Positions 1 to 12,996 of a stretch of DNA of 17,124 nucleotides are shown one piece after another. The notes beneath the pieces were generated by a model. The model was given only the letters and a program-made list of their open reading frames with translations. It made no database searches and was not told the origin of the DNA. The translations under genes were made by a program, and so were the position numbers. Every line of letters begins with the position of its first letter. Position 1 is the stretch's first letter. The stretch is from Bacillota bacterium (GTDB lineage: Bacteria > Bacillota_E > RBS10-35 > JAJYVN01): the NCBI GenBank assembly GCA_021846605.1, contig JAJZWQ010000053.1, forward strand, positions 1-17,124. The letters are read 5' to 3'.

Positions 1-36
1 GATGCCTTGCTCCTTCGCCCACACGCTCAACTTCAT
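1..36 (-). CDS. IS607-type serine recombinase, N-terminal fragment (runs off window)
   Basis: Reading the minus strand from an ATG at 36-34 gives MKLSVWAKEQGI, and the frame is open to the window edge. This peptide closely resembles the start of the MerR-like DNA-binding domain of IS607-family serine recombinases (TnpA), which typically begin MKLS-x-W/Y-A-x-x-x-G-I. Those enzymes cut and rejoin DNA with a serine nucleophile and mobilise IS607 elements, which lack terminal inverted repeats. Only 12 residues are visible, so neither the catalytic domain nor an accompanying tnpB-like gene can be checked. A MerR-family regulator with a similar start is the main alternative. The reading frame and start are directly visible; the family is inferred from the short N-terminus and from the well-placed -10 box just upstream. 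Confidence 0.5.
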   Translation of the reverse strand, partial: MKLSVWAKEQGI

Positions 37-42
37 GCATTC

Positions 43-48
43 AGTATA
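43..48 (-). promoter_or_regulatory. -10 box of a probably leaderless recombinase transcript
   Basis: On the minus strand the hexamer TATACT lies only six bases (GAATGC) before the ATG at 36. Transcription normally starts about seven bases after a -10 box, so the mRNA would begin at or next to the start codon. No ribosome site is visible. A good -35 box at the usual spacing is not evident. The local AT-richness contrasts with the GC-rich surroundings. Confidence 0.4.
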
Positions 49-193
49 CCACACCTATTGCTGGACGTAGATACAACTGGCCAACAGCCGGCACCCTCCT
101 CCGGAGTGTTGCCCGTCCGATCCGCCGGGTCCTGCAGAGGAACTCCGCCCCACCGGTGCCAATCCTCCCACCATGGCCGCCAGGCCGGAACGG

Positions 194-198
194 GGAGG
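194..198 (+). promoter_or_regulatory. Ribosome binding site fixing the start of the epimerase-like gene
   Basis: GGAGG lies seven bases before the GTG at 206. The in-frame ATG at 173 has no comparable purine tract upstream (the bases before it are pyrimidine-rich), so GTG 206 is the better start. Confidence 0.6.
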
Positions 199-205
199 TC
201 GGATC

Positions 206-1135
206 GTGCGCAACTGGGGAGCGCGCCTGCGGGAGGACGCGCGGTTTGCCGGATACAGGGCCCTGGTCCTGGAGAACGCTGAACTGCGCGTCACCCTGCT
301 CCTGGAGCGCGGGGCGGACGTGGTGGAATTCCTGCACAAGCCGACGGACACCGACTTCTGCACGTTCTCCCACCGCGGGCTGCGGTCGCCAGCCGAGAGT
401 GCCGGCCGCCCCTTCATGGACGTGTACTACGGGGGCTGGCAGGAGGTCTTCCCCAGCGGGGGCGCCCCCTGCCGGTACGCGGACGTGGACTTCGACCAGC
501 ACGCCGAGGTCGCCCTTTTGCCCTGGAGCGCCCAGGTGCTCCAGGACACCCCCGAGCGCGTGGCGGTGATGCTGGAGGCCCGCTGCCTGCAGACGCCCCT
601 GCGCCTGCGCCGGGAGATGGCCCTGGACGCCGAGGGCGCGGTCCTGGAGATCGCCAGCACCGCGTTCAACGACGGCCAGGCCCCGTTCCCGGTGATGTGG
701 GGACAGCACTTGGCGTTCGGCGCCCCGTACGGAGGGCCGGACTGCCGCATCACGCTCCCGCCCGGCGCCCGGGTGGTGCCGACCGAGGGCGGGCTGCCGA
801 CCGAGGCCCTGGGCACGTCGCCCCCGGTGGGCGAAACCGCCTCGGTCACCTATCTCACCGGGTTCCGCGACGGGGTGTACAGCGTACGCAACCCCGCGCG
901 GCCGGTCGGCCTGGAGGTCCGCTGGGACGCCGCCGTCCTCCCCTACCTGTGGTGCTGGCGGGAGGCCGGGAGCCCGGGCTTCCCGTGGTACGCCCGCGAG
1001 TATTTCTTCGGCCTGGAGCCCTTTGCCGGCTACCCCACCGACGGGCTGGCCGCCGCGGTGGCCAACGGCTCGGCGCTGGAACTGCCGGCGGGCGGCGCCC
1101 GCACGCTGCGCTGGTCGGCGCGCGTGACCGCCTGA
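206..1135 (+). CDS. Aldose 1-epimerase (mutarotase)-like protein
   Basis: A 309-residue protein that probably interconverts the alpha and beta anomers of a free sugar in the cytoplasm, or binds a sugar in the same fold. It looks like an all-beta galactose-mutarotase-type protein. There is no signal peptide. The segment PFPVMWGQHLAFGAP matches the stretch around the conserved catalytic His of aldose epimerase-like proteins, and YARxYFFGLEPFAGYP near the C-terminus matches the region that closes the sugar site. The start at GTG 206 is chosen over ATG 173 because of the GGAGG seven bases upstream. It is convergent with the exported lipoprotein gene; the two stops are only 11 bases apart. The link to the mannosidase operon is by proximity and sugar theme, not a shared transcript. 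A DUF4432-type sugar-binding protein is the main alternative. Confidence 0.7.
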   Translation: MRNWGARLREDARFAGYRALVLENAELRVTLLLERGADVVEFLHKPTDTDFCTFSHRGLRSPAESAGRPFMDVYYGGWQEVFPSGGAPCRYADVDFDQHAEVALLPWSAQVLQDTPERVAVMLEARCLQTPLRLRREMALDAEGAVLEIASTAFNDGQAPFPVMWGQHLAFGAPYGGPDCRITLPPGARVVPTEGGLPTEALGTSPPVGETASVTYLTGFRDGVYSVRNPARPVGLEVRWDAAVLPYLWCWREAGSPGFPWYAREYFFGLEPFAGYPTDGLAAAVANGSALELPAGGARTLRWSARVTA

Positions 1136-1146
1136 GCGGGGCCCCT

Positions 1147-5298
<4,152 letters not shown>

Positions 5299-5302
<4 letters not shown>

Positions 5303-6447
5303 CCCTCCGCCCGCTCGACTTTGGGCACCCGGACCCAGCCGCCGGATGCCGCCGCCTGGTAGATGGCCTCGATGTGCGCGTGCACGGCGACCGCGTCCGC
5401 GAAATTGGGCTCGGGACTGCGGTCCTCGGCGATCGCCGAGAGCATGCTGTACTGGGAACCGACGTGGGCCCGCGTCCAGCCGATCGAGAACTTGGAGGCC
5501 GGGGCGACCGCGGGCGCCGGGTAGCGCTGCACCGTGGCCAGCCGCTGGAAGCCGCGTTGCTCGGTGGCCAGGGTGGCGTCATAGGCATACAGCCAGTTGG
5601 GGTCCATCAGGTTGAAGGCCAGGGCGCCGCGGCTACCGTGCAACTCCAGGCGGAGTTCGTCCTCGGCCCCGGTCGCGCAGCGGGATACCTCGATGGAGCC
5701 GATGGCGCGTCCGGAAAAGCGCAACTGGGCCTGGGCGGCGTCCTCGACATCGACCGAGCCGATCTCGCCGGGGCGCTCGGCCACCGGGCGCTCGGTCACG
5801 AAGGTCGCGATGTTCCCGAACACCTCTCGGGCGTCCCCGGCCAGAAACCGCATCATATCCAGCACGTGGGGCCCCAGGTCCATCAGCACACCGCCCCCGG
5901 TCGCCTCGCGGCGCAGCCGCCAGGAGATCGGCCGCTTGGGGTCGATGTAGCCGCTGTGCAGATACAGGCCGCGGAACTGGAACAGATCGCCGAGGAAGCC
6001 GTCGGCGATCATCTGCTTGGCCTGCATGAGCGCCGGCAGGAAGCGGTACTCCGCCACGATCTGGTGCCGGATGCGCGCCTTTTGGGCCGCCGCCAGGATG
6101 CGGCGCGCGTCCTCCAGGTTGGTGCACAGGGGCTTCTCGCAATAGATGTCCTTACCGGCGGCGATGGCCGCCTCCAGCACCGGCAGGTGGCCGGCGTTGG
6201 GCGTGCAGATGTCCACGACGTCCACATTGGGGTCTTCGACGACGGCCCGCCAGTCGGTGCTGGCCACGGCAAACCCGGCCTGCTGCACCGCCTTGTCCGC
6301 CGCGCCGGGAACGACGTCCGCCACCGCCTGGAGCTTGAGCGTAAAGGGTAACGGATCGTAGAAGATCGGGATGCTGCGATAGGCGTAGGCATGGATGCGG
6401 CCCATCTGTCCGTAGCCGATCATACCCACGCGGATCTCACGCGCCAT
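5299..6447 (-). CDS. Gfo/Idh/MocA-family NAD(P)-dependent sugar oxidoreductase (catalytically complete)
   Basis: A 382-residue cytoplasmic protein with an N-terminal Rossmann domain and a C-terminal alpha/beta substrate domain. The dinucleotide motif is GMIGYGQMG (residues 8-16). The family's catalytic Lys is intact in EKP at 104-106, and the active-site GGGVLMDLGPHVLD (184-197) keeps His194 and Asp197. Such enzymes oxidise or reduce a sugar, inositol or sugar-acid hydroxyl with NAD(P). The start is supported by AAGGAGGGG upstream with about nine bases spacing. It follows the aldolase by 19 bases and overlaps the kinase start by four. It is the conventional counterpart to the unusual family member at the head of the operon. 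The exact substrate is not deducible; a released mannose-like sugar or derivative is plausible. Confidence 0.85.
5303..5308 (-). promoter_or_regulatory. Ribosome binding site of the kinase gene, start ambiguous
   Basis: GGAGGG on the minus strand ends directly at the GTG codon at 5302 (no spacer) but is six bases from the TTG at 5296. Either termination-reinitiation at the GTGA overlap or a TTG start with normal spacing is possible. Confidence 0.45.
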
Positions 6448-6466
6448 GTGCTCGGTCCCCTCCTTG

Positions 6467-7312
6467 CTAGCCCTCGGTGACGCGCCGGAGTGCGCCGTCC
6501 AGGCTGCCGCCCTCGTGACAGAGGTGGGCGATCGCCCGCACCACGCCGGCCGGGTTGGGCTGCTGCCAGATGTTGCGGCCGAACACCACACCCGCCGCGC
6601 CCTGTTCCAGAGTCTCGGCGACGACGGCCAGGCTGTCACGCACGGTGTCCGTGCGCGGCCCGCCGCGCACCAGGATGGGGACGGGGACGGACTCCACCAC
6701 CGAACGGAAGCTCTTGGCGTCGCCGGTGTAGTCGGCCTTGATCACGTCGGCCCCGGCCTCCCACGCCATGCGCACCGCCAGGCGCACGACCTCGGGATCA
6801 CGGACCGGGCTGCCGTCGGGCCGGATGCCCAGGGGCTCCACGATCAGGGGCATCCCCAGGTCACGGCACTCCGCCGCCCATCCGGCCACGCGTTCCAGGT
6901 TGTCGGCCTCGATGGCGTCGTCCTCGTACCCCACGAACAGGAAGCAGACCACGGCATCCGCCCCCAGGCGCACCCCGTCCACCGGGCGCGCCACGCGCGC
7001 GTGGTAGGTCGGGTGCGGCCGCGGCTGCGGCCGCCACAGGTTGGTGGCGTCCATGCGCAGGATGAGCGCCGGCCGATTGTTGCCCAGCAGTTCACCACCG
7101 GCGGAGAGCGCCGCGCCAGGGGTCAGTTGGATGCCGTCCGGCGCTCCGGCGACCACATCGCGCACCGTCCCAGGCACCGACTCCAACTTGGGCAGGGGAC
7201 CGATGAACAGGCCGTGATCCAGGGCCACCACGACCGCGCGCCCGCTCTCGGGGCGCAGGATGCGCGCCAGCCGCCGCCGGCGTCCAAGGTCCCACTTCGG
7301 GTCGTCCGTCAC
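6467..7312 (-). CDS. Class I aldolase of the DeoC/LacD/DhnA (FbaB/LsrF-like) group
   Basis: A 281-residue TIM-barrel aldolase that uses a Schiff-base lysine. Features of the group are VVALDHG near residues 28-34, the catalytic lysine Lys192 in ADVIKADYTGD (188-198), VPILVRGGPR (211-220) and the phosphate-binding end GVVFGRNIWQ (241-250), where fructose-bisphosphate aldolase relatives read GRNxFQ. It would split a ketose phosphate into dihydroxyacetone phosphate and an aldehyde, or run a related thiolase- or transaldol-type reaction as LsrF does. The start is GTG, with GAGGAGG six to seven bases upstream. It lies 29 bases after the first GH38 stop and 19 before the oxidoreductase. Together with the downstream kinase and isomerase it forms an isomerase-kinase-aldolase set. 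The substrate is unproven. Confidence 0.82.
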   Translation of the reverse strand: MTDDPKWDLGRRRRLARILRPESGRAVVVALDHGLFIGPLPKLESVPGTVRDVVAGAPDGIQLTPGAALSAGGELLGNNRPALILRMDATNLWRPQPRPHPTYHARVARPVDGVRLGADAVVCFLFVGYEDDAIEADNLERVAGWAAECRDLGMPLIVEPLGIRPDGSPVRDPEVVRLAVRMAWEAGADVIKADYTGDAKSFRSVVESVPVPILVRGGPRTDTVRDSLAVVAETLEQGAAGVVFGRNIWQQPNPAGVVRAIAHLCHEGGSLDGALRRVTEG

Positions 7313-7341
7313 GCCAACTCCTCCTCACACCGTGTCCAACC

Positions 7342-10086
7342 CTACGGGGCCGGCGACCAGAGTACACTGAACAGGCCCTTGGGTGGCACCGTCACCTCCA
7401 CCGCGCCGTCGCCGTCGCCGGCCAGGGGCCCCACACACTGCTCGTCCAACCCCACCCGCGTGGCCGCCCGCACCGGCCGCCCCAGCGCCACACTCCCCGT
7501 GCGGGGCGCATCGCCGGGGTTGAACAGACGGAGTACCACCCCGCTCCCGTCCTCGGACTCCTTCAAGCTGGAGACGTCCAACCCCTCCGGCACGCGCACC
7601 CACCGGTCACTGAGCGGTCGGGTCCCGGCGTGTCGGCTCTGCGGGTAAGCGCGGCAGGGAGACTTCCAGGCCTGGGACAGCGCCCACAGGTCCGCCCCGG
7701 CCCCGTGCGGCACCAGGGCGAAGCGGACGTCGACCATGGTACCGAGCATCTGGGCATCCGGCGTGCGGGCCATGGGTCCCGCGCCGCTGATGATCGTCAG
7801 CGGTTGGGGGGCGCCCAGATGGCCGCAGGCGCGTAGTGCCGTCAGGCAGAGCTCGCCACGGGGGGTCAGTTCGAACTCCCGCAACCCGAAGCTCACCAGT
7901 GCGAAGCCCGGACCGCCCACCTCCTCGGCGGCGTCCACGAATCCGTGCGTCGGGTGGCAGGCGGGCGCGTCCTCGATCCAGACATCCTCCGGGGGGTGGC
8001 GGGGGACCGTGGGGCGGCGGAGGATGTCCCACTGTCCCTCGGCCTGCGACCAGGCTGGATGCAGGCCGGTGGGCGCGACCAGGCGGAGGCGGTGGTCGGA
8101 TGCCCGGTTTTCAAAGCGCAGGCGGGCGTCGACCTGCGGGGCGCCGGCCGCCAGCGTCAGGTCCAGCCGCACCGGGCAGGCCACGCGCTCGTCCTGGCGG
8201 CCGCGCCGCTCGGGCTCCAGACCGCGGGGGAGCAGGAAGTCCCCGTCCAGGCGGAAGGTGGTGGCCACGGGCCCGTCCTCCACCAGGGACACCCCGCGCG
8301 GCCGCCAGGTGAGCACCTCGTCTTCGGGGGGTGGGGAGTAGGTGTAGCCGTCGCCCGCATCCCCGCCATCCTCCAGGCGCAGGCAGGACCGCCAGGCGCG
8401 CCCGCTCGCCAGGTGCGTCAGGGTCAACTCGCCCCCCGCCGAAAGCTCCAGGGAGAGAACGCCGTTGGTCGCGGCCAGGGGCCCGGTCCGCAGCGAACCG
8501 CGGTTGACGCGCCCCCGGGTGACGGGGCGCACGCGGTAGGTCGCGTACCCGCAGCCCGGGACGTCGGCCGCCCAGCGCAACCGCACCTGGCGCACACGTT
8601 CGAAGGCGGTGAACCATCCGGAATCGGGTTTGGGCGCCGCACCCTCGTTGGCGACCACCACCGGGAACAGGTCGGACTCGGGCATGCCGGTGGTGCGCAT
8701 GACCGCGCCCTCACTCTCCACGACTTGGGCGGGCACGCGCGCGCCCTCCGCTGATGTGACCTCCAGGTCCCGCCAGAAGCCCTCGGGCATGTCCACGAGC
8801 ACATCCACGACCTCGCGCCTGGCCGCGGGGGTCGGGTTGACCAGCATCACCGGACGGCCCTCGGCCGGGAGGCCGGAGGTGTCCACCACGGCCGCCAGGC
8901 GGGCCGCCGACTCGTCGGACACCTGCCGCGCCACCTGCATGGCGGTCTCGAAGCGCGCCGCCATCTGGCGGTGGATCTCGTCGCGGCTGCACCCCCCGAT
9001 GCTGTCGTGTGGGTGGTTCTGCAGGAGCACCTGCCAGGCGTGGTGCAAAAAGCCGAGTTCGGGCGCCGCCCCCTCCATGCGGGCCAGCGCCGCCAGTGGC
9101 TCGGCCCAGACCGTCAACTCCCGCTCCACCTCGGCGTTGCGCAGCTTGAGCGGCACCCGCGAAGACAGGACGTTGGGCAGCACGAAGTTGAAGTGTCCCC
9201 GCGCGCTGCGGTTGGTGTCCCGCAACTCGCCCTCGCGGACGGGGAGGCCCTGGGGGGCCGGTTCACCCTCGGAGGCGAGCAGGCCCTGGGAGCGCAGGGA
9301 GGCGCGGACCTGGTCCGCAAAGCGCCCCAGGCCGGTGTGCGCGACCTCGGCCGGGGCGTCGGGAAGGGCGGCGATGGCCCGCAGCAGCGCGCCCAGGCCG
9401 TCCTGCGGCTCGACGTGGTCACAGCCCACCAGCATCAGCCGGAAGGGGGTGCGGGCCCCCGGACCGTTGTCGGAGTCCGCCAGTTGGGCGAGCGCCGCCG
9501 TCGGATCCCGCGAGAGGCGGTGGGCCATGGAATACCCGGTCTTGTCCGGCAGGTGCACCGCCAGGACCTCCGAGCCGTCCGGGGACCGCCAGACGAACTC
9601 CGGGGGGGCGTCGGACCCGGAGATCCCACGCCAGCAGATCGCCACATCGATGCCGAACCCGCGGAGGATCTGCGGGATCTGGGACATGTGCCCGAACATG
9701 TCCGGGAGGTAACCGACGCGCAGCCCCCCGCCCGGCGCCCCGGCGCGCGCGGCGATCCTCCTGCCCGCCAGGAAGTTGCGCACCAGGGCCTCGCTGGAGA
9801 CCAGGAACTGGTCGGGCTGCACGTACCAGGGCCCAACCTCGATGCGGCCGGCCTCCAACTGCGCGCGCAGGCGGCCCTCCTGTTCCGGACGGATGGCCAG
9901 GTAGTCGTCCAGCACCACGCTCTGGGCGTCCAGCAGGAAGGACACATAGTCCGGCTCGGACTCCAGGAGATCCAGCAGGCGGTCCACCAGGCGCACCAGG
10001 CGCATGCGGAACAGCTCGAACGGGCTGTACCACTCCCGGTCCCAGTGCGTGTGCGTGACCACCTGGATGCGACGTTCATCGGCCAC
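7342..10086 (-). CDS. GH38 alpha-mannosidase, copy 1
   Basis: A 914-residue glycoside hydrolase family 38 enzyme expected to cleave terminal alpha-mannosyl linkages with retention, using a zinc ion. Inferred zinc ligands by analogy to the family are His14 and Asp16 in HTHWDREWY (residues 12-20), Asp129 in GYLPDMFGHMSQ (also the likely nucleophile) and His360 in NHPHDSIGG. EAGRIEVGPWYV (78-89) and CDHVEPQ (222-228) are also typical. The C-terminal half is beta-sandwich. There is no signal peptide, so it acts in the cytoplasm on imported oligosaccharides or glycosides. The start is set at GTG 10086 because AGGAGG lies eight bases upstream; GTG 10095 overlaps that site. It is 20 bases downstream of a second GH38. 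Mannosylglycerate hydrolase (MngB-like) is a possible specific activity. Confidence 0.9.
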   Translation of the reverse strand: MADERRIQVVTHTHWDREWYSPFELFRMRLVRLVDRLLDLLESEPDYVSFLLDAQSVVLDDYLAIRPEQEGRLRAQLEAGRIEVGPWYVQPDQFLVSSEALVRNFLAGRRIAARAGAPGGGLRVGYLPDMFGHMSQIPQILRGFGIDVAICWRGISGSDAPPEFVWRSPDGSEVLAVHLPDKTGYSMAHRLSRDPTAALAQLADSDNGPGARTPFRLMLVGCDHVEPQDGLGALLRAIAALPDAPAEVAHTGLGRFADQVRASLRSQGLLASEGEPAPQGLPVREGELRDTNRSARGHFNFVLPNVLSSRVPLKLRNAEVERELTVWAEPLAALARMEGAAPELGFLHHAWQVLLQNHPHDSIGGCSRDEIHRQMAARFETAMQVARQVSDESAARLAAVVDTSGLPAEGRPVMLVNPTPAARREVVDVLVDMPEGFWRDLEVTSAEGARVPAQVVESEGAVMRTTGMPESDLFPVVVANEGAAPKPDSGWFTAFERVRQVRLRWAADVPGCGYATYRVRPVTRGRVNRGSLRTGPLAATNGVLSLELSAGGELTLTHLASGRAWRSCLRLEDGGDAGDGYTYSPPPEDEVLTWRPRGVSLVEDGPVATTFRLDGDFLLPRGLEPERRGRQDERVACPVRLDLTLAAGAPQVDARLRFENRASDHRLRLVAPTGLHPAWSQAEGQWDILRRPTVPRHPPEDVWIEDAPACHPTHGFVDAAEEVGGPGFALVSFGLREFELTPRGELCLTALRACGHLGAPQPLTIISGAGPMARTPDAQMLGTMVDVRFALVPHGAGADLWALSQAWKSPCRAYPQSRHAGTRPLSDRWVRVPEGLDVSSLKESEDGSGVVLRLFNPGDAPRTGSVALGRPVRAATRVGLDEQCVGPLAGDGDGAVEVTVPPKGLFSVLWSPAP

Positions 10087-10094
10087 CGCGGCCA

Positions 10095-10100
10095 CCTCCT
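10095..10100 (-). promoter_or_regulatory. Ribosome binding site deciding the start of GH38 copy 1
   Basis: AGGAGG on the minus strand lies eight bases before the GTG at 10086, inside the 20-base gap after the upstream GH38 stop. A second in-frame GTG at 10095 begins inside this motif and is therefore unlikely to be the start. Confidence 0.65.
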
Positions 10101-10106
10101 GCCTGT

Positions 10107-12920
10107 CTAGGGAACCAGGCGCACGCTCTCGATGCACCGAGGGCCCAACGCCACGGAGATCTCGGCACCCGCGTCCAGCGGAGACAGCAACTCCTCGCAC
10201 AGCGCGCAGCGCTCGACGCGGGCCAGGGGCCGGTCCAGGCGCACCCGGCCGGCGATCGGGGTATCCGACGGGTTGAAGAGCCGCAGGATGACGCCGTCGC
10301 CGTCCTCCGCCGGTTTGAAGGCCGAAAACACGGCCCCGGGCACCCGGATACCGAGAAAGCTGTGCGCCGGCGGTAGGTGCGGTTGGGGGTCGGGGGGCAC
10401 GAACGGGTTGAGGGGCGTCCCATCCTCGGCCGTGGCGCGCAGCACCACGGCGCGAAAACGCCGGACCTCCGGATCCAGACCCAGTTGGAGGGGCCGCGGG
10501 GGCAATTGGAACTCATCCGCCTGCCGGTGCAGGCCCGCAACGTGCCAGTCCCCCTGGTGGGGCACCAGCGCCAGGCGGATGGAGATCGGCCCCGGGCACT
10601 GGGCGTCGGGCGCGCGGTCGAAGCCGGGGTTGTCCCCGACGACGTCGGTGCAGCGCAACAGGGTCAGGGCCAGCGCCTGGCCGGCCGCCCCCCCCGGCGC
10701 ACCCACCACCTGGTACTCGGGTGTGCCGTCCAGGAGCAGGCCCAGCCCCCACCCGGCACCGGCGTCGTAGGCGTCCACAAAGGCCTGGGCGGGGTGGTTG
10801 CCCTGGGCCTCCCACTCCGGGGGCAGTTCCACGGGCCGGGTGACCACGTCGAAGGGGATGGCCGCAGCAGAGGACACCACATCCAGCCCGGTCGGGAAGA
10901 GCACGCGCAGACGGTGGTCACGCGCGCGGTTGTCCACGCGCACCTCGACCTCCAGGCGCGGGCAGTCGCGCACCAGGGTGAGGCGCATCTCCACCGGGAG
11001 GTCCACCGTCTCGGTGGTGCGGGACTGGCGTCCGGGGACCAGCGCGCCCGGGACGCGCATCAAACCCCGGATGGACCACACCAGCCAATCCGGCCCGTGC
11101 TCGTCCAGGGCGATCTGCGGCTGCCCGCAGAAGCCCGTCTGGGTCGAGTCCACCGCCGGGGGCTCGTGCAGGTATTCGTCGCCGGCCTCGCCGTCGTCCA
11201 CGAGAAGACCCAGACCGGCGAACGTCCGCGCGGCGCCCTCCGCGCCGGTGGCCCGCAGCGTGAAGGTGCCGTCGGAAGCGATCTCCAGGCGAAGGTGCGC
11301 GTTCTCGCCGCCCAACCGTCCGCCCGCCACGAACGCGGCCAGTCCGTCGTCGTCGGGATAGCGCTCGGTCCCATACACGAAGGGGGGCCCGCCCAGGCGC
11401 TCGGCGATCAGCGTGCGGTAGCCCAGTGCCGGCAGGTCGCGGGCCAGGAAGCGGAACTCCACGCGGTTGCCGGCGACGGGGTGCGGCAGGGAGACGGGCC
11501 CGGTGATCAGCCGGTGCGCGGGACCCTGCCGGAGGACGCGGCACGGCACATCGGCACCGGTGGCGGCATCGCGCAGGCGCAACCGTCCGCCGGGGACGTC
11601 GGGGGCGAAGTCGACGACGGCCGTGCACAGGGCGTCGCGCTCGGACGCCGCGGCGTTGAACACCGCCAGCGCGACGCGGCCGCGCCCGTCCGGCTCGGTT
11701 CCATCCGGCAGCGCGGCGCGGATGTGCTGGCCGATCCAGACGTGCGAGCGACGGGTCAGCTCTCCGGCGATCTCTTGGACATGGCGGAAGCGGGGCAGCA
11801 TGTCCTGGTGCACGGGGTCGACACTGCACCCGCAGATGCTGTCATGGGGGTGGTTCTGCAGGAGTTGCCGCCAAGCCGTCCACATCTGCGCCTGGTGGCG
11901 CTCCTCCCCCAGCATGCCGGCCACGGCCGCCCACGGCTCGGCCCACCGTTCCAACAACAGTTGGCACTCGTGGTTGGCCAACTTCAGATACATCCGTGCG
12001 GAGAGCGTCCCGTTCAGGACGTTGTGACGGTGGTTCTGCTGGCGCATCTCGCCCCGCCACACGGGTCCGGAGGGCTTGTCCGGTCCCAGTTCCTCACGGA
12101 CGGCCGCGAAATAGGTCGACAGCGTCGAGTGCCACACGGTGTCGGGCGCCAGGAGCGGCCCCACCGCCTGCAGAATCGGCGACAGGTTCTCCTGGGGCTC
12201 CAGGTGGTCGACGCCGTTCATCATGAGCAGGTGCCGGCTGCGGCCGTGCCGCCGCACATGTTCGGCCGCGCGCCGCAGGTGCGCCGCGGCCTTCTCGGGG
12301 TCCGGGTCCAGCCGCTGGGCGTTGTTGTACCACCCCACCAGGTAGCTGCACAGGACCCAGGAGCCGTCGGGCGACTCCCAGACGAACTCCACGGGGACGT
12401 CGGCGGCGCTCACCCCGCGCCCGACCACCGCGTTCTCCAGGCCGAACCCGGCAAAGATCTGCGGCAGTTGGCTGATGTTGCCGAACTGGTCGGGGAGGTA
12501 GCCGATGCGCCCCACCCGGCCAAACCTCGCCGCCTGGCGCGTACCCAGCAGGAGGTTATGGACGGTGGACTCCCCCGAGGTCAGGTAGGTGTCGTTGAGG
12601 ACGTACCAGGGTCCCACCTCGATCCGGCCCGCCTCCACGTGCCCCCGGAGGTCCGCCGCGCGCTCGGGCCGCACCTCGAGGTAGTCCTCGAGCACGATCG
12701 TCTGGCTGTCCAAGTGGAAGTGCGAGAAGGCCGGGTCCTGGTCCAGGATCAGCAACAGATGGTCGATCAGGTCGACTAGGCGGAGGCGGAACCGCTCGCG
12801 AGGCTGATGCCATTCCCGATCCCAGTGCGTGTGCGACACCAGGTGGAGCACATGCGGCCCCTCCGTCTCGTCTGCAGGCAACAGCAAACCCTCCCCGCCC
12901 GCCGCGGCGCGGAGGGCCAT
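10107..12920 (-). CDS. GH38 alpha-mannosidase, copy 2
   Basis: A 937-residue second GH38 enzyme, clearly paralogous to its downstream neighbour but diverged. Expected zinc and catalytic residues are intact: His32 and Asp34 in SHTHWDREW (29-37), Asp144 in GYLPDQFGNISQLPQ, and His359 in QNHPHDSICGCS. EAGRIEVGPWYV (96-107) is shared exactly with copy 1. It has about 18 more residues before the first His motif. Residue differences next to the nucleophile (DQFGN here, DMFGH in copy 1) suggest a different substrate or linkage. No signal peptide is seen. The ATG is preceded by GGAGGGGGG. The gap to the upstream gene is 86 bases and carries hairpins; the downstream GH38 starts 20 bases after the stop. 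Strict activity (mannan, mannosylglycerate, other alpha-mannoside) is not determined. Confidence 0.9.
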   Translation of the reverse strand: MALRAAAGGEGLLLPADETEGPHVLHLVSHTHWDREWHQPRERFRLRLVDLIDHLLLILDQDPAFSHFHLDSQTIVLEDYLEVRPERAADLRGHVEAGRIEVGPWYVLNDTYLTSGESTVHNLLLGTRQAARFGRVGRIGYLPDQFGNISQLPQIFAGFGLENAVVGRGVSAADVPVEFVWESPDGSWVLCSYLVGWYNNAQRLDPDPEKAAAHLRRAAEHVRRHGRSRHLLMMNGVDHLEPQENLSPILQAVGPLLAPDTVWHSTLSTYFAAVREELGPDKPSGPVWRGEMRQQNHRHNVLNGTLSARMYLKLANHECQLLLERWAEPWAAVAGMLGEERHQAQMWTAWRQLLQNHPHDSICGCSVDPVHQDMLPRFRHVQEIAGELTRRSHVWIGQHIRAALPDGTEPDGRGRVALAVFNAAASERDALCTAVVDFAPDVPGGRLRLRDAATGADVPCRVLRQGPAHRLITGPVSLPHPVAGNRVEFRFLARDLPALGYRTLIAERLGGPPFVYGTERYPDDDGLAAFVAGGRLGGENAHLRLEIASDGTFTLRATGAEGAARTFAGLGLLVDDGEAGDEYLHEPPAVDSTQTGFCGQPQIALDEHGPDWLVWSIRGLMRVPGALVPGRQSRTTETVDLPVEMRLTLVRDCPRLEVEVRVDNRARDHRLRVLFPTGLDVVSSAAAIPFDVVTRPVELPPEWEAQGNHPAQAFVDAYDAGAGWGLGLLLDGTPEYQVVGAPGGAAGQALALTLLRCTDVVGDNPGFDRAPDAQCPGPISIRLALVPHQGDWHVAGLHRQADEFQLPPRPLQLGLDPEVRRFRAVVLRATAEDGTPLNPFVPPDPQPHLPPAHSFLGIRVPGAVFSAFKPAEDGDGVILRLFNPSDTPIAGRVRLDRPLARVERCALCEELLSPLDAGAEISVALGPRCIESVRLVP

Positions 12921-12951
12921 GCTTCCCCCCTCCGGAACGGCGGGCGGAAGC
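12921..12951 (-). promoter_or_regulatory. Possible hairpin placing the GH38-2 ribosome site in its loop
   Basis: In the mRNA, GCTTCC (12951-12946) can pair with GGAAGC (12926-12921), which ends directly at the ATG. The 19-base loop between them holds the CCGGAGGGG ribosome site. This might modulate translation of GH38-2, but six base pairs in GC-rich DNA can arise by chance. Confidence 0.25.
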
Positions 12952-12966
12952 TCTTCTCCGGAGCGC

Positions 12967-12996
12967 GGTCGGGATCCTTGTCCCCAAGGGGCGACC
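12967..12996 (-). other. Intercistronic hairpin between the Gfo-like gene and GH38-2
   Basis: An inverted repeat pairs GGTCG (12967-12971) with CGACC (12992-12996). Within it, CCTTG (12976-12980) pairs with CAAGG (12985-12989) around a four-base loop. It sits 11 bases after the stop of the first operon gene. No U tract follows, so it may be a processing or stability element, or a partial terminator lowering downstream expression. Confidence 0.35.

Noticed and set aside
1136..1146. GGGGCCCC palindrome between the convergent genes as a bidirectional terminator
   Set aside because: The palindrome has no loop and no T runs; too short to call a terminator.
10377..12779. 800-codon plus-strand open frame opposite GH38-2
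   Set aside because: Antisense shadow of the GH38 coding sequence; no ribosome site, composition dominated by Arg/Gly/Val/His, no family motif.
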